From Bettongia penicillata ogilbyi (lineage: Eukaryota > Chordata > Mammalia > Diprotodontia > Potoroidae), in assembly GCA_023548195.1 (NCBI GenBank), contig JAJHZJ010000575.1, positions 2,418,671 to 2,482,670 on the forward strand: DNA of 64,000 nucleotides, given 5' to 3'. Below are positions 21,890-32,200 of the stretch, in pieces. A program made the position numbers and the translations under genes. Below the pieces are notes generated by a model. That model saw only the letters and a list, made by a program, of their open reading frames with translations. It searched no databases and was not told where the DNA came from. The number at the start of each line of letters is the position of its first letter. Position 1 is the first letter of the stretch.

Positions 21890-22080
21890 CAGGGACAGTG
21901 GAAAGAAACCTGGTTCTAGAAGCAGAGAATATGAGTTCAAATCCTGTCTCAGTCATTTAATACCTGTGGCGCCCTGGGGAAGTCACTTAACCTTTGCGGA
22001 CCTCAGTTTCCTGCTTGGTAAAATGAAGAGATTGGACTAAAAGGTCTCAAAAGTCTCTTCCAGCTGGAGATCTAGCCACA
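21890..22080 (+). mobile_element. MIR3-like SINE
   Basis: GAGTTCAAATCCTGTCTCAG, GGGAAGTCACTTAACCTTTG, AAATGAAGAGATTGGACTAA, TCTTCCAGCTGGAGATC. Confidence 0.75.
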
Positions 22081-22084
22081 ATTA

Positions 22085-22600
22085 TGTATAAATCTATACA
22101 AATAGGACCTAGCTAATAAACCAATCAAAGGGCCTAAGTGAAAACTGTTTTGGTTATCCTCAGAATGGGCATGTCCATTTCTGGTGGGAAAAAAAAGTGG
22201 TGAAAGCTAATAAATTTTTAATATTAAAGTTGTACAACTGGGGCATTTTAACCTCTGAAACTCCTAAGAAGCTGAGCATCTTGATTTCCAAAGCATTTAT
22301 GGGCTACCATGTTTTCTAACACGTCTTTGCAAAACTGTCCATAATAGGCTATTACTCATTTTTCTCTTCTTTATGGTCTCTTCTTTGGTCATGAATCTGA
22401 AAACTTGACGCTTTTCTCCAATCAAGATCTGGCCAGCAGTGGCCATGGCAGACATTGTTATTTCTTTTTACTCTCTGCCATGTTGTGTCATAGCTTGATA
22501 AGGATGCCCAGTGTCATGCTGCCCTTCAAAGCATAATAGGTTGTCCAGATTCTTGAAGGATTTAGAAAATTAATAAGAAAAAGTGCTTTAAGGATGGCAA
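22085..22600. other. No recognisable gene or repeat
   Basis: AT-rich unique-looking sequence. Confidence 0.4.
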
Positions 22601-22800
22601 AATGCTTAGCATGTGTTAACTCATTTGACATTCACAACAACTCTCTGAGGTAGGTATTAGTAGGATTCCAATCATGCAGATGGGAAAAGTGAGGAGAGGT
22701 CTGGTGATGTGCTCTGGCTCACCTAGCTAGTAACTAAGTAAAATAATATTCTACTTTCAAATCCAGCACCCTATCCAATGTGCTGCCTAGGGGATGTGGT
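22600..22800 (-). mobile_element. MIR-type SINE, minus strand
   Basis: CTCATTTGACATTCACAACA, ACTCTCTGAGGTAGGTATTA, then CACCCTATCCAATGTGCTGC. Confidence 0.65.
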
Positions 22801-22854
22801 CTTAATTTTTTCATATACTATGTCACAGTTTGATGAATTGTAAAGGCCTTGAAA

Positions 22855-22960
22855 TCAAGAAGGATCTGGATGCTTTGGATGCAAATTAGATGTGAGACCT
22901 TGGGCAAGTAATTTAACTTCCTAATTCTTAATTTCTTTATCTGAATATCAGCTATTATGG
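22855..22960 (+). mobile_element. MIR-type SINE fragment
   Basis: GAGACCTTGGGCAAGTAATT, then TTAATTTCTTTATCTGAATA. Confidence 0.5.
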
Positions 22961-23111
22961 TCTTCACATTTGCATGTTAAGGATAGCATCACCTCCTTAA
23001 CTTACTCCTAACCATATTTTAAAGATTAACATGACTTTGATAAACATTGAATAACAAAGAAGACAATGGTAAAGAAAAAAGAAAATTGAGCTGATTTGTA
23101 AAGTGCTTTCA

Positions 23112-23213
23112 ACTAGGTGGCTCACTGAATAGAGTAGAAGGCCTGAAGTCAGGGAGACCTGAGTTCAAACTCAGCCTTAGATGCTGACTAGCTTTGTGAC
23201 CCTGGGCAAGTTG
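23112..23213 (+). mobile_element. CORE-SINE head fragment
   Basis: CTAGGTGGCTCACTGAATAG, GACCTGAGTTCAAACTCAGC, CTTTGTGACCCTGGGCAAG. The tail is missing. Confidence 0.75.
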
Positions 23214-23404
23214 AAAATACAATTACATGCGTGAGTTTTTGAGGTGCAGTGGGAGGCATGTGTTTGGAGAAGTTTCACTTAATTTTCTTTTTCCATTAGG
23301 ATTTTCCCATGTTGGGGAATCTTTAAAACATTCTAAGTAAATAGCACTTTATACTTATTCATATTTGTTCTTCTTCTTCCCCCTAAGAATTTCAATGGCT
23401 TTTG

Positions 23405-23525
23405 TGGTTCAGTAATTTAGTTGTATCTGATTCTTTGTGACCCCATTTGAGATTTTAAAGGCGAAGATACTGGAGTGGGTTATCATTTCCTTTTGCAATG
23501 AATTAAGGCAAATTAAGTGAAACTC
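23405..23525 (-). mobile_element. CORE-SINE tail fragment
   Basis: GATTCTTTGTGACCCCATTT, then GATACTGGAGTGGGTTATCA, then ATTTCCTTTTGCAATGAATT. Confidence 0.7.
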
Positions 23526-23914
23526 CTCCACCCATATGCATACACACCCACCCCCCAAAAAGTCATATGCATATATGTATTTACACATATGCAAAATGTA
23601 GTTTGCTTTTCCATGGTGCCTTCTAATGATCAATAAGTTTGAAATGAATTCACCACCTACAATTATGGATCACTGCCCTTGGGAGGACATTAATCTCCTA
23701 TAATTCCTATTATCTATGGCTGGTTAGGACATGACAACAGTAAGGTGACTGCCATCCACCAAATGCTCTCAGGCTTCTTAGCTTCCCTCTTCTGGTCACA
23801 ATCTTTACCCCCATTCCTTGCAAATGCATAGCACTGCTCACAAGGGGGACAGGGAACAGGGAGGATGGATACATATCAGTGCACATCTATCATCACTGCC
23901 CAGCACAAAGCTAG

Positions 23915-24101
23915 TAGGAGGAAGTAAGGGAGGAGGGAGGAAGAGAGAAAAGGAGAAAGGGAGGGAGAGAGAGAAAGGAATGAAGTAAAGGAGGGAGGGA
24001 GGGAAGAAAAGGAGATGGGAAGACAGGAGGGAGGAAGGAAAGGAGGGAGAGAAGAAAAGCAGGAGGGAAGGAAGAAGGATGGAGTGAAGGAAGGAAGGAA
24101 A
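23915..24101 (+). repeat. Polypurine tract (GGAA/GGGA-rich)
   Basis: About 185 bp almost purely A and G on the plus strand, an imperfect GGAA/GGGA/GAGA mixture. Long reading frames on the opposite strand here are Ser/Pro/Phe-Leu low complexity, not genes. Confidence 0.9.
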
Positions 24102-24104
24102 CAA

Positions 24105-24210
24105 GCATTTATTAGGCACTTGTTACATGTCAGACATTGTTCTATGAGCTAGGCATACAAACACAGGCAAAAGAAAAATAGTCCTTGACCTCAAGGAGTT
24201 AACATATTTC
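24105..24210 (-). mobile_element. L2 3' end, minus strand
   Basis: CAAGCATTTATTAGGCACTT, then ATGTCAGACATTGTTCTATG, then GACCTCAAGGAGTTAACAT. Confidence 0.7.
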
Positions 24211-24254
24211 ATGGAGGAAGACAATACACAAAAGGGAGCTGAAAAAGGAAAGGG

Positions 24255-24345
24255 GTGGAGGGGAGTCACTTCCCCTCTCCTCTTCTCTATAAAATGAGGG
24301 GGTTAGACTAGAAAATCTGAGGCCCCCTGAACTCCACTGACATTC
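24255..24345 (+). mobile_element. MIR3-like SINE fragment
   Basis: TCTCTATAAAATGAGGGGGT followed by TAGACTAGAAAATCTGAGG. Confidence 0.5.
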
Positions 24346-24394
24346 ACCTCTCTGTAAGCCTTCTCTACTGTCTGTATACAATTTATTCTTTTCC

Positions 24395-24880
24395 ATTCAC
24401 ACTCATTAAAAAAACCTACTGTGTGCCAAGTCTTGTTGGACCCACAAAGACGCCTGCCTTCAAGAAGCTTATGTTCTCCTGGAAGAATATGGCACATACC
24501 AATAGAAAATATACTCAAAATAAATACAAAATATTATTGAGTACATGAGCATGCAGAGCTCAACAGCAGTCTCAAGAGGAAGGTGGAATTGAGGTCCTCT
24601 TGAAGGAGGTTAGAACAAGTAGGAGGCTAAGGATTCCAAGAGGAGGGCAGGGAGAACACTTCATGCATGAGTTATTCCTATGCAAATACAGGGAGGTGGA
24701 GATGAAATGTTGAGGCAAGGGCAGGTTTGTCTGGAACATAGAGCATGTAAGACAATGGAAGATAAAATAAACGTGGACACATTGGCTGGAGCTGGGAGAC
24801 ATCTTCTATCCCAAACTGAGGAGTTTGTGTTCTGTTCTCATGGCTATAGGAATCAAAGATGGGGTTAGATATGGATAGAC
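24395..24880 (-). mobile_element. L2 element, 3' about 480 bp, minus strand
   Basis: From the tail (CCTACTGTGTGCCAAG, CTTCAAGAAGCTTATGTTCT) inward to GGAAGGTGGAATTGAGGTCC and CCCAAACTGAGGAGTTTGTG, the blocks of a reversed marsupial L2 3' region in correct order. Confidence 0.65.
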
Positions 24881-25037
24881 GCAAAACATTTTTGACAATA
24901 AAAAGAAAATGAAGGTTACAAAACATAATTTCATTGAGTCCATATCACTTAGATTCAGAGCTTTGCATATCAGTATGCCATTATTATAGGCTCCTGATTA
25001 GAAATGTTTGAATGGAAAGCTCATTTTCAAGTCAATG

Positions 25038-25164
25038 CGGAGGAGAAAGAGAAGGAAGAAGAAAAAGAAGGAAGGAGAAAGGAAGAAGGATGAGAAGAAG
25101 GAAAAGAAGAGGACAAGAAGGAGGAGAAGGAAGGAGGAGGAAAAAGAAAGATGGAAGAAGGAAA
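25038..25164 (+). repeat. GAA/AGG-rich polypurine tract
   Basis: About 125 bp nearly pure purine on the plus strand. The Lys/Glu/Arg-rich frame there is low complexity. Confidence 0.9.
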
Positions 25165-25339
25165 TGTGTTGGGATTGCATAAACTGTTTGGATATCTTTA
25201 ATCACTTTCCTCCTATATCCTTCCAAAAGGATCCCTTCTGCCTCTCTACAAGCTGTAGCCAAGGTTGAGAGGGTACATGCTTAACATCACTGAGCTGTAC
25301 TGAATAAACATCTTTAAACAAACAACAGAGACCTTAAAT

Positions 25340-25535
25340 AGCACAACCAGGGAGTCGAGAACTGCCCAACGCCAAAGTAAACTCCGGGCTGCTTCCATTT
25401 AAAGTCACGGGTGATATTGACAAACGCGGTCAGTTCCAGACCCTGCCAAGGATCTCAAGCACCCGACTTCTGCACCCTGGCACAGACCACATTCCAGAAA
25501 TGAGCCTCAGGGCCACACCAGCCTGAGTGCTACAT
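25340..25535. other. CpG-retaining unique patch
   Basis: At least seven CpG dinucleotides fall within about 150 bp (for example GAGTCGAG, ACGCCAAAG, CTCCGGGC, AACGCGG, CCCGACTT), while the flanking kilobases have very few. It is not part of any repeat I recognise. Possible readings: a conserved non-coding element, an unrecognised exon or pseudogene, or a younger insertion. No open frame of note. Confidence 0.4.
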
Positions 25536-25540
25536 TCACA

Positions 25541-25690
25541 CTTGTACAAACTGATGCAAAGGAAAATGGGCAAAACCAGGAAAACATCATACGCATAGTA
25601 ACAGCAACATTGTCTAATGATCAGCTATGAATGATTTAACTCTTCTCAGGAGTACAATGATCCAAGGTAATTACAATGATGGAAAATAAA
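25541..25690 (+). mobile_element. L1 3' UTR fragment
   Basis: TTGTACAAACTGATGCAAAG, GTCTAATGATCAGCTATGAA, CAATGATCCAAGGTAATTAC: nearly the same blocks as in the L1 at 26663-27422. Confidence 0.8.
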
Positions 25691-25794
25691 GGAATTCCCC
25701 ACTGGCCTTGAACAGGTAAAGTTCTACTTACAGGACTGGTGCTAGAGGCAGGAACTGTGAAAATTCTCGAGGCTGGCTTTTCTGTGCCTAAGGA

Positions 25795-25870
25795 TGGAAG
25801 ATCAAGTCTCTGAGGGCAGAAATTATTTTGTTTTGGCATCCTTGTACTACCAATGTTTTATATTATTGTA
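25795..25870 (+). mobile_element. L2-like 3' end fragment
   Basis: CAAGTCTCTGAGGGCAGAAA, then TTTGGCATCCTTGTACTACC. Confidence 0.5.
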
Positions 25871-25924
25871 GTTCAGACTTGAGATTTCATGCATGGAAAT
25901 TCTTTCCACTACTAAATGTCCTCT

Positions 25925-26050
25925 GTCACTTATCCTCTGTGCTTGGAGGCACAGAAAGGCCAACTGCCTTGCTTGTGAGAGTCAAGACTTGACTCCAGAT
26001 CTTTTTGTCTCCTAGCCTGGCCTTCTAAGCACTCCTCCATGCTTCCTTAC
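25925..26050 (-). mobile_element. MIR-type SINE fragment
   Basis: AGGCACAGAAAGGCCAACTG, then TTGACTCCAGATCTTTTTGT, in reversed order. Confidence 0.45.
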
Positions 26051-26079
26051 ATATCCTAAGAACTGAAGGAATCTTGACT

Positions 26080-26260
26080 GAGTTGAGTTGGCAGAGCGTC
26101 CAGAGAGTCAATCTCAGAGCCAGTAAGACCTGGGTTCACATCTCATCTCTCACACAAATGATCTGTGTGACTCTGGGTGTCAGTTAATCTCTCAGTGCTT
26201 TAGGCAATATTTGGAGACTTTAAGTTGGAGAGAAAGTATGAACTTGTGTTGGTAAAATTA
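26080..26260 (+). mobile_element. MIR-type SINE
   Basis: AGTAAGACCTGGGTTCACAT, then TGATCTGTGTGACTCTGGGT, then AATCTCTCAGTGCTTTAGGC. Confidence 0.6.
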
Positions 26261-26662
26261 ATACCCTCTTCTAAGGAATTCCCTATACCAATGAGAACAT
26301 GAGTGCAGTCACGCTTAAACAATGATTCCTAATAAGGATGCCTCACTGTGCTGTAATGGTGACCCTACATTCTACCATACCAATCTAGAAAGGCTTCCAA
26401 AATGGACACAGTGGCTGAGAATGTGTCTTTCATCAACACACCAGCCTAGCTAAGTGTCCAGAGGCTTGGGTATCATGATAATGTGTGGCTGGTTTATTTG
26501 TTGACTATAGCCCACCATGAAAGTCATTGATTGAAGTGTGGAAGAGTTTTTGTCTTTCTGGGTGGAACAAAGCCCCAGCACTTACAAGCTCTCAGATCTT
26601 CTGCAGCATTGAAGCATTTCACTTACAGACCATTACCCTTGAAATCTGGGGGTCCAATTAAT
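26261..26662. other. No recognisable gene or repeat
   Basis: Unique-looking sequence between a SINE and an L1. Confidence 0.4.
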
Positions 26663-27422
26663 ACAGTGTTGGTATAGTTGTGAACTCATCCAACCATTCT
26701 GGAGAACAATTTGGAACTGTGCCCAAAGGGCTATAAACCTGTACATATCTTTTGATCCAGCAATACCACTACTAGATCTGCATCCCAAGAGATCATACAA
26801 AAGGGAAAGGGATCCACATGTACAAAAATATTTATAATATTCTTTTTGTGGTCACAAAGAATTGGAAATTAAGAGGATGCCCATTAATTAGGGAATGGTT
26901 GAACATGTTGTGGTATATGAATGTAAAGTAATAATATTGTGCAATGGGAAATGATAAGCAGGGAGATTTCAGAAAACCTGGAAAGACTTGTACAAACTGA
27001 TACAAAGGGAAATGGGAGGAACAAAGAAAACATGGTACACAGTAATAGCAGTATTATCTAATGATCAGCTATGAATGACTCAGCTCTTAGCAATACAATG
27101 ATCCAAGGCAATTACAATGACAGAAAATGTTATTTGCTTCCATAGAAAGAACTGACCAATTCTAAACACAGATGGAAGCATACTATTTTCAGTTAATTTA
27201 TTCTTTTTAGTGGTATTTTTTTCCCTTTGATCTGTTTCTTCTTTCATAACTGACTAATGGAAATATATTTTACACGATTGCACATGTATAGCCTATATCA
27301 AATTGCTTACCATTTTAGGAAGAGGAGAGAGGAGGGAGGGAAAAAATTTAAAACTTATAATCTTGTAGAAATGAATGCTAAAATTATGTTTATATATAAT
27401 TGGAAAATTACTATAAAAAAAA
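26663..27422 (+). mobile_element. 5'-truncated L1 3' end
   Basis: Starts at a TGTTGGTATAGTTGTGAACT block and runs through AATTTGGAACTGTGCCCAAA, the GATGCCCATTAATTAGGGAA region homologous to 16800-16860, and a GGAGAGAGGAGGGAGGG block to an A run at 27415-27422. An 8-bp TGGGGGTC occurs just outside both ends (26647-26654 and 27425-27432) and could be a decayed target-site duplication, but the match is short and offset from the element ends. Confidence 0.8.
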
Positions 27423-27589
27423 TGTGGGGGTCTAGGGGCAGGTCTCCAGTTAGCCAGAACTAAAATAGAGAATCTGAGAGAAGCCCCACAGAATTTGTCC
27501 AAGATAAACATCACAACCAGGCCCTCAACTCAACTTTTTAAGACAAATTCACGTGAGGAGAGACCTTAAATCTCAGGACACAATGCCTA

Positions 27590-27865
27590 GTCAGAGGAAA
27601 CCCCCAACTTTTATAGATGAGCAAATTGAGGCTCAGGGAAGATGTCTACTCAAGGATACACAAGCAAAAAACACAGCAAGCCTCAACAGCAAATAGCTGG
27701 TATTTACACAGCACATTAAAGTTTACAAAATATTTAAGGTGTATTTTATCTCATTTGATTCTCAAAACAACCTTGTGGTTAGGTGCCATTTTTATCCCCA
27801 TTTTACAAATGAGACAGGTGAGGGTCTGAGGTTAAGTGATTTACTCAGGCAGCTTGGTGTCATAA
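27590..27865 (-). mobile_element. MIR-type SINE pieces, minus strand
   Basis: Bases 27600-27650 hold ATAGATGAGCAAATTGAGGC. Bases 27695-27865 hold TATCTCATTTGATTCTCAAA, CCCCATTTTACAAATGAGAC and GGTTAAGTGATTTACTCAGG. Confidence 0.65.
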
Positions 27866-27894
27866 CCAGTCAGGAAGCTGGGACTTCAGGGGGG

Positions 27895-28535
27895 ATGGTT
27901 CATACTAGCTGTGTGACACTAGAGAGTCATTTCACTTCTTGGAGGCACCATTTCCTCTCTCTAAAAGGAGGGTAACAGTAGTACCTACAGCATCATAGGA
28001 CTGATGTGTGGCTCAAATAAGATTGTGGACATGAAATGTTTTGGCACCTTAAAGCATGATCTAAATGGGAGTTTTTTCTGGTAGACTTGGAACTTTGTAA
28101 TAACACAAGAACTTACTGAGAAAAAAAAAATCCTAATGTCGGTCTTCTGAGGCAAAATGCCTTCCACACTCAGAGAAATATGGAAGTCATTCGCAGAATG
28201 TAGCAGATCATGTTTGTGTGTGGGTGGGTTTCAGTGTATTATGTTTTGATTTGTTATATGATTTCTTCCATTTATTTTAGTTTGACTACATAGCATGACT
28301 ATAGTGAAAATGTGCTCAATAGGAAAGTATATGTAGAACCTAAACAGAATTGTATGCTGTCACGGGGAGGGAGGGGGGTATTGGGGGAAAGGTAGGGGGG
28401 ATAAAATCTTAACTTTAAGAACATGATTGTAAAACATTAAAAAAAATTAAAATTAAAATTAAAAAAATAAATAGAATGTTCAGAAAGAAAATAAATAAAT
28501 AAATGGGAGTTTCCATTATGATTCTTTTACAAGAG
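27895..28535 (+). mobile_element. MIR-type SINE split by an L1 insertion
   Basis: The SINE runs CTAGCTGTGTGACACTAGAG, AGTAGTACCTACAGCATCAT, GGCACCTTAAAGCATGATCT, then is interrupted at 28075-28499, and resumes after 28512 with CATTATGATTCTTTT. The two halves join correctly once the insert is removed. Confidence 0.75.
28062..28512 (+). mobile_element. L1 3' end nested in a SINE, perfect 13-bp target-site duplication
   Basis: L1 3' UTR (28075-28499) flanked by TAAATGGGAGTTT at 28062-28074 and again at 28500-28512. The body matches 17000-17400 (TGTTTTGATTTGTTATATGA, TATGTAGAACCTAAACAGAA, a GGGAGGGAGGGGGG run, ACATGATTGTAAAACATT). An A-rich tail with T interruptions precedes the right duplication. 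Only 3' UTR is present. Confidence 0.9.
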
Positions 28536-29055
28536 TCATATCAAAACCCTGGCATGTTTATACAGCTTTCCTCCATGGTGGAAGCCACTTAATTAACAGG
28601 AAATCAGTCACTCAGCCCAAGAGCAGTTACTCAGTGTTTGGGTGGTTACTAAGTCATCTAGCTTTGGTCTGTAGAACAAATGTAGAAAAGGCAGTGTAGA
28701 CGAAGCTAACTTGAACCAGAGAAGCTGAAGAAAGATGGTCCCTTCCAACGGTAGCCATTTTCTTTTTCCATTAAATTAAGTGATCCAAGGTAAGAACATT
28801 GGAAAGGGAGAAGTTGGAGAGATACTTGAGATTCAGTAACAGCAAGGAGAGGATACTGGAATCAAGGTCAAATTTTACCTTTGACATTTAATACAAGCTA
28901 TATGGCCATTGGAAAATCACTTAAACTCAGCATTCCAAACAGCACTCCAAAACTAGAATTTCTAGACAATCTGGATTAGTGGAGAGACTATCCACACTAG
29001 GGAGTTCCTCACATAAGGCTCAAGAAAAAAAGAAATGAAATGAGTTAAAAAAAAA
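28536..29055. other. No recognisable gene or repeat
   Basis: Unique-looking. A GATCCAAGGTAAGAAC donor-like site at about 28781-28796 (plus) has no convincing exon upstream of it. Confidence 0.4.
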
Positions 29056-29059
29056 TGAT

Positions 29060-29340
29060 TTTAAGCATCTTCTACATGGAAGGCATTATGCTAAGTTGTG
29101 GGGAAAATGTGATGTTTCTATGAAATGAGAGATTTCTTGCTCTTGTGTATCTTATAGCCTAGGTAGAAACAGAGCCCAGATAACTATGATAGGTATATTA
29201 TATGATAAGCCATTAAAGAATTGACAAACAAAGGGCTTTGTGAGGGTGGAAGGAGAAGGAGGGGGTGGAAGGTATGGAGGAAAGATTCAGGGAAGTGGTA
29301 GCATTAATGTTAGATTTTAAACATCAGATAGGAAAAAGAG
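29060..29340 (-). mobile_element. L2 3' region, minus strand
   Basis: TTAAGCATCTTCTACATGGA, AGGCATTATGCTAAG, CTTGTGTATCTTATAGCCTA, then a divergent interior ending near TTAATGTTAGATTTTAAACA. Confidence 0.5.
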
Positions 29341-29402
29341 CAGGTGAAGGGGATAATGAACTGTGTTAATTCTTACTAAGCACACTCCAGCTTTCCTCAC
29401 AA

Positions 29403-29648
29403 TAATAGCTGGACCTGCAGTGGATAGGGTGCTGACCTTGTAATCAAGATGACCCACTTCCCTGAGTTTAAATCCAGCCTCAGACACTTACTAGCTGTGT
29501 GGCCCTGGACAAGTCCTTTAACCCTGTTTGCCTCAATTTCCTCATCTGTAAAATGAACTGGAGAAGAAAATGGCAAACCACTTCAATATCTCTGCCAAGA
29601 AAACCCAAAAGAGGTCACAAACAGCCAGATACAACTGAGATCACAAAA
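29403..29648 (+). mobile_element. Marsupial CORE-SINE with BovB-type tail, near full length
   Basis: Head TAGCTGGACCTGCAGTGGAT, B-box-like CTGAGTTTAAATCCAGCC, CORE TTTCCTCATCTGTAAAATGA, tail GGCAAACCACTTCAATATCT and CCAGATACAACTGAGA. Confidence 0.85.
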
Positions 29649-29885
29649 CAACAGAAGAAATTCTCATATTTTTAGGGGAGTTCGGACAGAAACAATCCTA
29701 GGCCAAATTCTGGTACTATAATTATTCCCTATTATTTATTGTTGTATGGATGACCACCCAGGTGGAAAAATAACTGTTTCTTACATCTAAATAAAAGAGT
29801 TGGGGTCAAGATATCAGCTAATCTTCTGTGGGCTTCTTACAAGTATCCCAGGACACATCTGGTAGCAGATCCAACAACGGGGAGG

Positions 29886-29931
29886 ATATATATATATATA
29901 TATATATAATATACATATATTATATATATAT
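29886..29931. repeat. (TA)n microsatellite with flanking inverted repeat
   Basis: TA repeat flanked by GGGGAGGATATA on the left and TATATTCCCTCCTCC on the right, so the whole stretch can fold as a near-perfect hairpin. Confidence 0.85.
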
Positions 29932-29939
29932 TCCCTCCT

Positions 29940-30585
29940 CCTTTCCCCACAGTGACTGGATTTGTTCCATGTGATCTCCATACTCTGGAAACTCCTTATT
30001 CCCTACAATTTGGAGATTCTGAATATTCTATAAGGCAACTTCTACTTAAGTCTTTGTTCCTAAATTTTTATGCTTCAACATGATGTTCAGTCAATTATGT
30101 GTTGCAGTTTTATCTCGTGATATTACTCCAATTGCAGGTCAGCTCATTTGTTGAATTCTAAAGCATAGTTTGAAGTTTGTATATGTTAACATGTCACATA
30201 TTAGTTCAGGAAAGTGAGTTTCTAGTGTAAAGTTCTGGCCATTTGATCATGACTGAGAATTCAGTAAGTGCTACATTTTTGCAAGTTGTATTAATATAAA
30301 TTGCAGTTTCTACAATTTCCTTGGATAATCTGTACTTGTCTAGAAGCTTGGGATACTTAAAGATGATAACTCTGTAATTTCTGGTGGTGATGACCTGATC
30401 CTGCCTTTCCATCTGTTTCTCTAAATAAATCCATATGTAGCAACCATTTAAAACATTCTTTGTCAATGTATTATGGATTGAGTTCTTACAGATGTCACCA
30501 GTGGAGGACATTTTGATACCACTTGTGGATTTTAGCCCATTTTCAGATAGATATTGTATAGGGGTTAATTTTTCTCAATCAGGAT
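29940..30585. other. No assignable gene
   Basis: A minus-strand frame of 101 codons (30206-30511) begins SSTGDICKNSIHNTLTKN, faintly like a transposase helix-turn-helix, but the rest does not follow any transposase order. Confidence 0.3.
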
Positions 30586-30591
30586 TCTCAC

Positions 30592-30765
30592 CCATTCTTA
30601 GAGTAATCAGTTTGGTGAAGTATATGGACCCCTCTCACAGAATAATATTTTTAAATACATAAAATATGTAGGCTTACAAAGGAAACCAACTGTATTGAAA
30701 TGCAGTTACAAAAAAAGTTCAGAGACCCCCAGTGAAAAGCCCCTGATCTAAATATATTTCTTCTC
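30592..30765 (-). mobile_element. DNA-transposon relic, same family as 11828
   Basis: GGTGAAGTATATGGACCCCT, then AATACATAAAATATGTAGGC, then ACAAAGGAAACCAACTGTAT, then AGTGAAAAGCCCCTGATCT. This is the family read on the minus strand. Confidence 0.45.
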
Positions 30766-30769
30766 ATTG

Positions 30770-32070
30770 ACCTGTAAATTCGAGATTAAGAAATGTCTCT
30801 TGACAAGCAGAGTCACAGTTTTCTCCTCAATAACTTACATTGGCTGCGTCTTGCTTGAAGAAGATGGAGGTATTTGTAAGAGTGGCTTTTGTCGATGGGT
30901 TGAATAGGTTGATCAGTTTCAAACCTTCTGTCTCCATTTCTCCTTGGCAGATGTTAAGAACTTTACACTTATTGACTACAAAAGACATCATGCTATTATT
31001 GGAGGATGATTCCAGGAGAAGGGGAATCTATTAAAAGCATATTTTTAGAAAAGCCATTGAACTTGGTGTCATCCTTGTACATTAAATGATTTATTCTTCT
31101 TATTGATTCACTGGTATTCCTGCTACCTTCCAGTCCTTGGGCAGTCCTCAAGACTTGCTTTCACATACATGATCTCATTTGATTGATGTGAAAAGCTCTG
31201 CTATTTGTGGGAACCATGACAACCCTAATGAGCACAGGGTGGGGCAAGTCGGACCAGCTCCCATTCCCACTCAGTTTTCACAGCCAGCAGAGAGAACCAA
31301 CCACACCAGGCCTACAGAAACCTGCAATTCCCAGTTTATTTTCAGCTACCAGAACAGCGGAGGATGGGTCCAAACCCTACTAGAAGCGATTTGTTTTTTG
31401 TTTAATGCATTTCATTAGAATTCCACAAACATCCAGGTGTCTGTTCTGCATGAGGCTCTGCATCCAGATTCCCTCCTGTGCCTTTTGTAATATGCCTTTC
31501 ACTTTAGAATAACAGGAATTAGAGACACTGAGATGGAGTTCTGATGAAAAGATCTGGTCTGTTCACCAAGCTTGGCAGCTTTCCTCTTTGTGTTTTTCAA
31601 ACGGCTTTTGACTTATCCTACTGGACTTTCTCATATTTTCCAAATGTCTTCTGAACTAATGTAGTTTCTTATTCTTCATTTACTTTATTAGTGCTAAGCT
31701 TGCTTCTCTGGGAAGTTCCTGAGACTCATCACTCATGAGTCCTATTATCAGAATGACTCCCCAAAGAAGCCTTGCCAATATTTCCCTCCTCTACGGACAT
31801 TTACTGTTTTCTCCTCTTGTAATTTAATCCAGAAGTTTCCTGCCTCCTCTCCCCTTTACTGGTCTCTCTTGAATTCTGAGTCCAGTTTACAACACACTGT
31901 CCTCCGCATGCCTGGAACTGGAGTCACACCAGCTTCCTCAGCCCAAAGGAGATTATGTGTGGATCTTAGCTGCCTGCCGTCCAAGCAAAAATGGGGCATT
32001 GGCTTTGAGTGGGTTGATACATTATGTGAAGATGCCTTCAAGTTGTGTCTGTCCTTCTAAGTCAGGACAT
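30770..32070. other. No gene recognised in about 1.3 kb
   Basis: Short frames only (up to 79 codons). Bases 30840-31080 resemble CR1/L3 debris weakly (CAGATGTTAAGAACTTTACA), not enough to call. Confidence 0.35.
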
Positions 32071-32077
32071 TTACCTT

Positions 32078-32200
32078 TCACTGACTGCCTTGACAAATAT
32101 TCTGATGAAGTCTATGGCCCCTGCTCAGCATCATGCTTCTAAAGGCACAAAATATGTGGAATGACCATTTATATTGAAATATCTAACATGATACTGAAAA
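32078..32200 (-). mobile_element. DNA-transposon relic, same family as 11828
   Basis: GATGAAGTCTATGGCCCCTG, CTCAGCATCATGCTTCTAAA, CACAAAATATGTGGAATGAC. Confidence 0.4.

Noticed and set aside
23838..24119. Ser/Pro/Phe/Leu-rich minus-strand frames of 65-93 codons
   Set aside because: They are low-complexity translations of a polypurine tract.
26647..27432. TGGGGGTC pair as target-site duplication of the L1 at 26663
   Set aside because: Only 8 bp, and offset from both element ends. Mentioned in the feature entry but not claimed.
28781..28796. Donor-like GATCCAAGGTAAGAAC on the plus strand
   Set aside because: No matching acceptor gives a sensible exon, and the GATCCAAGGTAA string also occurs in L1 3' UTR debris in this window.
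30206..30511. 101-codon minus-strand frame with a transposase-like SIHNTLTKN block
   Set aside because: The resemblance covers about ten residues and the rest of the frame follows no transposase domain order.
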